Assembly: GCA_964517355.1 (NCBI GenBank)
Contig: CAZFCK010000176.1
Location: 1 to 10,177, forward strand
Reading direction: 5' to 3'
Source of the DNA: CAZFCK01 sp964517355
Lineage (GTDB): Bacteria > Desulfobacterota > Desulfovibrionia > Desulfovibrionales > Desulfovibrionaceae
DNA: 10,177 nucleotides
Both the position numbers and the translations under genes were made by a program. Below, in pieces: positions 6,529 to 10,177 of this stretch (within the stretch, counting starts at the first letter, position 1; the number at the start of each line of letters is the position of its first letter). A model generated the notes under the pieces. That model was not told the origin of the DNA. It ran no database searches and worked only from the letters and a program-made list of their open reading frames with translations.

Positions 6529-9500
6529 ATGGCAGCAGGAAAAAAGACCACCGGAGCGGTAATGGTTGTGGGCGGCGGAATTGCCGGAATGCAGGCCGCC
6601 CTTGACTTGGCCGACTCTGGATATTTTGTTTATTTAGTGGAGAAGAAGGCAGCCATTGGCGGGGTAATGTCTCAATTGGACAAGACATTCCCGACCAATG
6701 ATTGTGCGATGTGAATTATTTCACCCAAACTGGTCGAGGTCGGCCGGCATACAAACATTGAGCTTTTGACGCTCACGGAAGTAAACGAAGTTGCTGGGGT
6801 GGAAGGTGATTTCACGGTTAGTGTAACCAGCAAACCCCGCTACATTGACATGGACAAATGTATCGCTTGCGGCGCTTGTAGTGAAAAGTGCCCCATGCGC
6901 GTGCCAAACGAGTATAACGAGGGACTGGATAAGCGTAAGGCGGCCCATGTGCAGTACGCCCAGGCAGTGCCCTTGAAATACACCATCGACAGCGAGAAAT
7001 GCCTTTTCTTTCAAAAGGGAAAATGCAAGGCCTGTAGTAAGTTTTGCCCCACCGGAGCGGTAAACTACGACCAGGTTGAAACAACCCGCGAGATTCAGGT
7101 GGGTTCGGTAATTATCGCTGCTGGTTTCAAGCCCTACGAGCCTTCCGATTACTACCAATATTATTATCACAAATACAAAAATGTGGTTACAGCCCTTGAG
7201 TTCGAACGCATCATCGCCGCCAGCGGCCCCTGGATGGGTCACCTGGTAAGGCCCGGTGATGAAAAAGAACCCAAGAAGATCGCTTGGCTGCAGTGCGTGG
7301 GCAGCCGTGATCAGAATTCCTGTGACCATCCCTATTGTTCCGCTGTTTGCTGTATGTACGCCGTCAAAGAGGCGGTGATTGCAAAAGAGCACTCAAAAGA
7401 GGAACTGGACACCGCTATCTTCTTCATGGATATGCGGACCTTTGGCAAGGATTTCGAGCGCTATTACGACAAGGCCAAAAAAGACGGAGTGCGCTTTGTC
7501 AGAAGCAGAATTCACTCCGTGGATGAACTGCCCGACGGCTCTTTGCGCATGGACTATGCCACTGAAGAAGGCAAGATGAAGACCGAGGTCTTTGATCTGG
7601 TGGTCTTGAGTCACGGACTGGAGGTTTCCTCCGAGACCAAGGAGCTGGCAGGCAGGTTGGATGTGGAGCTGAAAGACACCAGCTTTGTCAAGACCAGTTC
7701 CTTTGCCCCGGTGGGGACCAGCCGTAAGGGCATTTACGTCTGCGGCGCCCTGGCCGGACCCAAGGATATCCCGCTTTCGGTCATGGAGGCCTCGGCGGCA
7801 GCCTGCGCCGCGGCCGGCAACCTGGTGGAAGCCAGGGGTGACCTGACAGTGGAGAAGACTCTTCCCGAGGCCCTGGATGTAAACAATGAAACTCCCAGGG
7901 TGGGAGTCTTTGTCTGCTCATGCGGCATTAACATCGCCGGTGTGGTTGATGTTGCCCAGGTGGCGGAATATGCATCCACCTTGCCCTATGTGGTGCACGT
8001 GGAAAACAACCTGTTCACCTGTTCCCAGGATTCCCAGGACAAAATCGCCGGGGTGATCAGGGAGCAGAACCTGAACAGAGTTGTTGTGGCGGCCTGTACG
8101 CCCCGCACCCACGAGCCCCTTTTCCAGGAGACCCTGCAGGCGGCCGGTTTGAACAAATACCTGTTTGAAATGGCCAACATCAGAAACCAGGACTCCTGGG
8201 TCCATGGCAATGATCCCGCCGCGGCCACGGAAAAGGCGAAGGACCTGGTGCGCATGGCTGTCGCCAAGGCGGCCCTTTTGAATCCTTTAAACGAGGTTCA
8301 GCTCGCCATCAAGCCTTCGGCCATGGTCATTGGCGGTGGCGTGGCAGGCATGAACGCCGCCCTGGAACTGGCCCGACAGGGATTCGAGACTGACCTGGTG
8401 GAACGCGATTCCCAATTGGGGGGTAATGCCAACAACCTTAGGATTACAGCCCTCGGCGAGGAAATCCTGCCGTATGTCGGGGAGTTGGCGGAGAAAGTGG
8501 AAGCTGATCCCCTGATCAGGGTGCACCTTGATTCCATCATTAAAGAAGTCGACGGCTTTGTGGGTAACTTCAAGACCACCTTGACCGGCCCAGGAGGCGA
8601 TGAGGTGGTGGAGCATGGAGTGGCCATCATAGCCACCGGTGCCAAAGAATACCAGCCTACTGAATATCTTTACGGCTCAGATGAAAGGGTCAAGACCCAT
8701 CTGGAGATAGACCATGCCTTGAATGAAGGACTCCTCAAACCGGAGGAGATGAAATCAGCGGTCTTTATCCAGTGTGTGGGCTCAAGGGAGCCTGAACGCC
8801 CCTATTGCTCCAAGGTCTGTTGCACCCATTCGGTTGAGACCGCCCTTCATTTCAAGAAAAAGAACCCGGATATGCGGGTGATCATAGCCTATCGCGACAT
8901 GCGCACCTATGGTGAGCGTGAGCTGCTTTACCGCGAGGCCCGTGAGGCAGGCGTCTTGTTCATGCGCTATGATCCGGACCATAAACCGGTGGTTGAGGCA
9001 GGAGCAGAGCAGCTTGAAGTCCTGTTGTTTGATCATGTGCTGCAGCGGAATGTTGCCATAAAGGCTGATCTGGTCGGCCTGGCTTCGGCTATTGTCAGCC
9101 ATAAGGACGCGGAACTGGCACAGATGTTCAAGGTGGCTCAGGATGAGGACGGATGGTTCCTGGAGGCTCACCAGAAACTGCGCCCGGTGGACTTTGCCAC
9201 CGACGGTGTCTTTATGGCGGGCCTGGCTCACTATCCCAAACCATTGGAAGAGGCCGTTGCCCAGTCCCAGGCGGCAGTTTCCCGTGCGGTGACCGTACTT
9301 TCCAGAAAGGAAATGTGGCTCTCCGGCGCCGTGGCCAAGATTGACCAGGCCAAATGCGTGGGGTGCGGCGTCTGCTGGACAGTCTGCCCTTACCAGGCCA
9401 TTGATCAGGATGAAAACGGCCTGGCTGTGGTAAACGAGGCGCTTTGCAAGGGCTGCGGCACTTGTGTGGCCTCCTGCCGTTCCGGAGCCCCCAACTTGGG

Positions 9501-9549
9501 TGGTTTCACCAATCAGGATGTCATGGCTCAAATAGAGGCGGTGCTTTAG
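6529..9549 (+). CDS. hdrA: Selenocysteine-containing double-headed HdrA
   Basis: HdrA is the FAD and iron-sulfur electron-bifurcating subunit of heterodisulfide reductase-type complexes. This is one 1006-residue protein if UGA at 6712-6714 (residue 62) is selenocysteine; the conserved context NDCAM-U-IISPKLVEVGRH continues across it. Domains: FAD motif GGGIAG (15-20); a two-cluster ferredoxin insert, CIACGACSEKCP (111-122) and cysteines at 158, 166, 169 and 173; a cysteine cluster QCVGSRD...YCSAVCC (256-275); a flavodoxin-like HdrA N-terminal-type domain VGVFVCSCGINIAGV (from about 457) with CTPRTHEPLF; a second FAD domain with GGGVAGMNAALELA (about 602) and QCVGSRE...YCSKVCC (about 747-765); and a C-terminal ferredoxin, CVGCGVCWTVCP (about 943) and CKGCGTCVASC (about 974). 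Methanogen HdrA is about 650 residues, so this is a tandem fusion. GGAGG five bases before the ATG at 6529 favours it over the ATG at 6487, which directly follows a hairpin. mvhD follows after 109 bases. Confidence 0.95.
6712..6714 (+). other. UGA recoded as selenocysteine in hdrA
   Basis: The in-frame TGA is flanked on both sides by conserved HdrA sequence in the same frame, with no frameshift. It falls on the last position of the DC-x-M-C motif, where non-selenium homologues have cysteine. HdrA is a known selenoprotein family in methanogens and some anaerobic bacteria. Confidence 0.93.
6730..6747 (+). promoter_or_regulatory. Candidate bacterial SECIS element in hdrA
   Basis: CTGGTC (6730-6735) pairs with GGCCGG (6742-6747) using two G-U pairs, with apical loop GAGGTC. 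The loop starts 22 bases after the UGA. The AGGUC in the loop resembles the SelB-recognised loop of E. coli fdhF. Overlap with a conserved coding stretch (KLVEVGR) lowers certainty. Confidence 0.55.
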
Positions 9550-9550
9550 A

Positions 9551-9567
9551 ACTGCCTTGAAAGCAGT
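9551..9567 (+). repeat. Small hairpin just after hdrA
   Basis: ACTGC (9551-9555) pairs with GCAGT (9563-9567) across a seven-base loop, starting directly after the hdrA stop codon. It is weak and of unknown role. Confidence 0.3.
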
Positions 9568-9594
9568 GACGAGTTTTCTCTTGTTATAAGAAAA

Positions 9595-9621
9595 TTGCCG
9601 GGCCCGGTGGGGGCCCGGCAA
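9595..9621. terminator. Perfect 11-bp hairpin between hdrA and mvhD
   Basis: TTGCCGGGCCC (9595-9605) pairs perfectly with GGGCCCGGCAA (9611-9621) around loop GGTGG. On the plus strand no T-run follows, so it may be an mRNA-processing or stabilising hairpin in an hdrA-mvhD transcript. On the minus strand it is followed by TTTTCTTAT, which fits a terminator for transcription entering from the right. The role is not settled. Confidence 0.55.
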
Positions 9622-9658
9622 ATAACATATTCAACCAAAACCTGAACGGGGTCGGATC

Positions 9659-10105
9659 ATGAGCGCTGAGACAAGCGAGTTCAGGCCAAGGATTGCAGCC
9701 TTTTTATGCAACTGGTGCTCGTATGGAGCTGCAGACCTGGCTGGCGTGAGCAGGTTGCAATACCCGCCTAATATTCAGGTCATACGGATTCCCTGCACCG
9801 GCCGTATGAGCCCGAAATTTATTTTACAGGCCTTTCGCCGCGGAGTGGACGGCGTCTGGGTCAGCGGCTGACATCCGGGCGACTGCCACTATATAGCTGG
9901 CAACATGTTCGCCCGGCGGCGGTTCGCTGTCATGAAGAATTTGTTGGAATACGTTGGTATTGAGAAAAACCGTTTACATTTTTCCTGGATCTCTTCAGCA
10001 GAAGCTCAGAAATTTCAGGAGACTGTGACCAAAGTGGTTGAGGACGTCAGGGCTCTTGGCCCTGCCCAGCATATGATCAAGGATATCCGGAAGAAGGTGG
10101 CCTGA
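9659..10105 (+). CDS. mvhD: Selenocysteine-containing MvhD electron-transfer subunit
   Basis: MvhD is a small [2Fe-2S] protein that hands electrons from hydrogenase, formate dehydrogenase or other donors to HdrA. The gene encodes 148 residues, the usual MvhD size, if UGA at 9869-9871 (residue 71) is selenocysteine. Motifs in order: LCNWCSYGAADLAG with Cys17 and Cys20, RIPCTGRMSPKFIL with Cys46, and DGVWVSG-U-HPGDCHYIAGN with Sec71 and Cys76. These are the conserved cysteine positions of the family, with the first Cys of CHPGDCHY replaced by Sec. The frame continues unbroken across the UGA to LGPAQHMIKDIRKKVA at the C-terminus, and no frameshift is needed. The ATG follows a weak site, CGGGG, seven bases upstream. 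The gene lies 109 bases after hdrA and its stop overlaps the next start, so it is probably co-transcribed with the following gene and, if the hairpin allows read-through, with hdrA. The electron donor is not in the window. Confidence 0.95.
9869..9871 (+). other. UGA recoded as selenocysteine in mvhD
   Basis: The in-frame TGA sits exactly where MvhD proteins have the first cysteine of CHPGDCHY, and the reading frame resumes with HPGDCHY. MvhD (VhuD in methanogens) is a known selenoprotein family. Confidence 0.94.
9875..9916 (+). promoter_or_regulatory. Nested stem-loop after the mvhD UGA, candidate SECIS
   Basis: Outer arms CCGGGCG (9875-9881) and CGCCCGG (9910-9916) pair perfectly. Inside, TGCCA (9884-9888) pairs with TGGCA (9898-9902) around CTATATAGC. 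It begins three bases after the UGA, and the apical loop is centred about 22 bases from it, the usual distance for a bacterial SECIS. The apical loop lacks a GGUC-like motif, so SelB binding is inferred only from position and shape. Confidence 0.6.
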
Positions 10106-10177
10106 TGGAGAAGCGCGCCGAGAAGATAAGGGCGGCGGCCAGAAAACTTCTGGAAGAGGGTCAGGTGGACTGTGTAA
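10105..10177 (+). CDS. Third gene of the hdrA-mvhD cluster, 5' end only
   Basis: Only the first 24 codons are present before the window ends. The ATG shares its A with the mvhD TGA stop (TGATG), and AGGTGG lies just upstream, so translational coupling with mvhD is likely. The visible peptide, KIRAAARKLLEEGQVDCV, is an amphipathic helix followed by a strand. It resembles the N-terminus of iron-sulfur proteins of the coenzyme F420 hydrogenase beta-subunit (FrhB)-like type or related 4Fe-4S subunits that often follow mvhD in such clusters. That assignment is from memory of the gene order and a short peptide, so the product is tentative; that a real gene starts here is well supported. Confidence 0.55.
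   Translation, partial: MEKRAEKIRAAARKLLEEGQVDCV

Noticed and set aside
6487..6714. hdrA as a truncated pseudogene ending at the TGA
   Set aside because: Conserved HdrA sequence continues in the same frame immediately after the TGA, and mvhD shows the same pattern at a Cys position; recoding explains both better than nonsense mutation.
6721..7392. 223-residue open frame on the minus strand inside hdrA
   Set aside because: Antisense to the HdrA ferredoxin region and lacking any recognisable motif or ribosome binding site; a shadow frame.
8782..9621. 279-residue open frame on the minus strand inside hdrA
   Set aside because: It lies antisense to the conserved HdrA C-terminal half, has no family features and its composition mirrors hdrA codon use; a shadow frame.
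1..10177. CRISPR array, phage genes, retron or other defence system
   Set aside because: No regularly spaced repeats, reverse transcriptase, Cas, nuclease or toxin-antitoxin signatures were seen on either strand.

Overview
The window looks like a chromosomal segment of an anaerobic bacterium that makes selenocysteine. A sulfate-reducing or syntrophic Desulfobacterota member is my best guess. This rests on the adjacent hdrA and mvhD genes, both carrying an in-frame UGA where the family has cysteine, and on a PyrR-type regulator and MarR-like repressors. The assignment is inferred from gene content only.

Layout. Positions 1-487 (minus) hold the upstream part of an IS256-family transposase. It runs off the left edge and carries a one-base frameshift. 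A non-coding stretch follows, then a complete tRNA-Leu(CAA) gene on the minus strand (1016-1103) with its own promoter-like boxes and a rho-independent terminator. From 1520 to 3197 three paralogous MarR-like winged-helix proteins lie head to tail on the minus strand, separated by AT-rich spacers with inverted repeats. From 3198 to 4175 I find no convincing gene. From 4176 to 5239 (minus) lies the decayed C-terminal two thirds of an N-acyl-D-amino-acid deacylase, with no N-terminal part, an internal one-base deletion and a lost metal-ligand histidine. The left half therefore reads as a regulatory and mobile-element zone under decay.

The right half is intact, gene-dense and more GC-rich. A PyrR-family phosphoribosyltransferase (5769-6329, +) is followed by an intergenic region with a 20-bp near-palindrome, a TTGACA promoter and a terminator-like hairpin. 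After it comes hdrA (6529-9549, +), a 1006-residue double-headed HdrA that is only visible as one protein if UGA at 6712-6714 is read as selenocysteine. Next is mvhD (9659-10105, +), again one protein only if UGA at 9869-9871 is selenocysteine. The first 24 codons of a third gene overlap the mvhD stop codon and run off the right edge.

How they work together. In characterised systems MvhD passes electrons through a [2Fe-2S] cluster to HdrA, whose FAD bifurcates them between ferredoxin and a second acceptor. Here both proteins replace a redox cysteine with selenocysteine. Stem-loops lie just after both UGA codons, as bacterial SECIS elements require. A plain six-frame translation breaks both genes, so the selenocysteine recoding is the main point a reader would otherwise miss.
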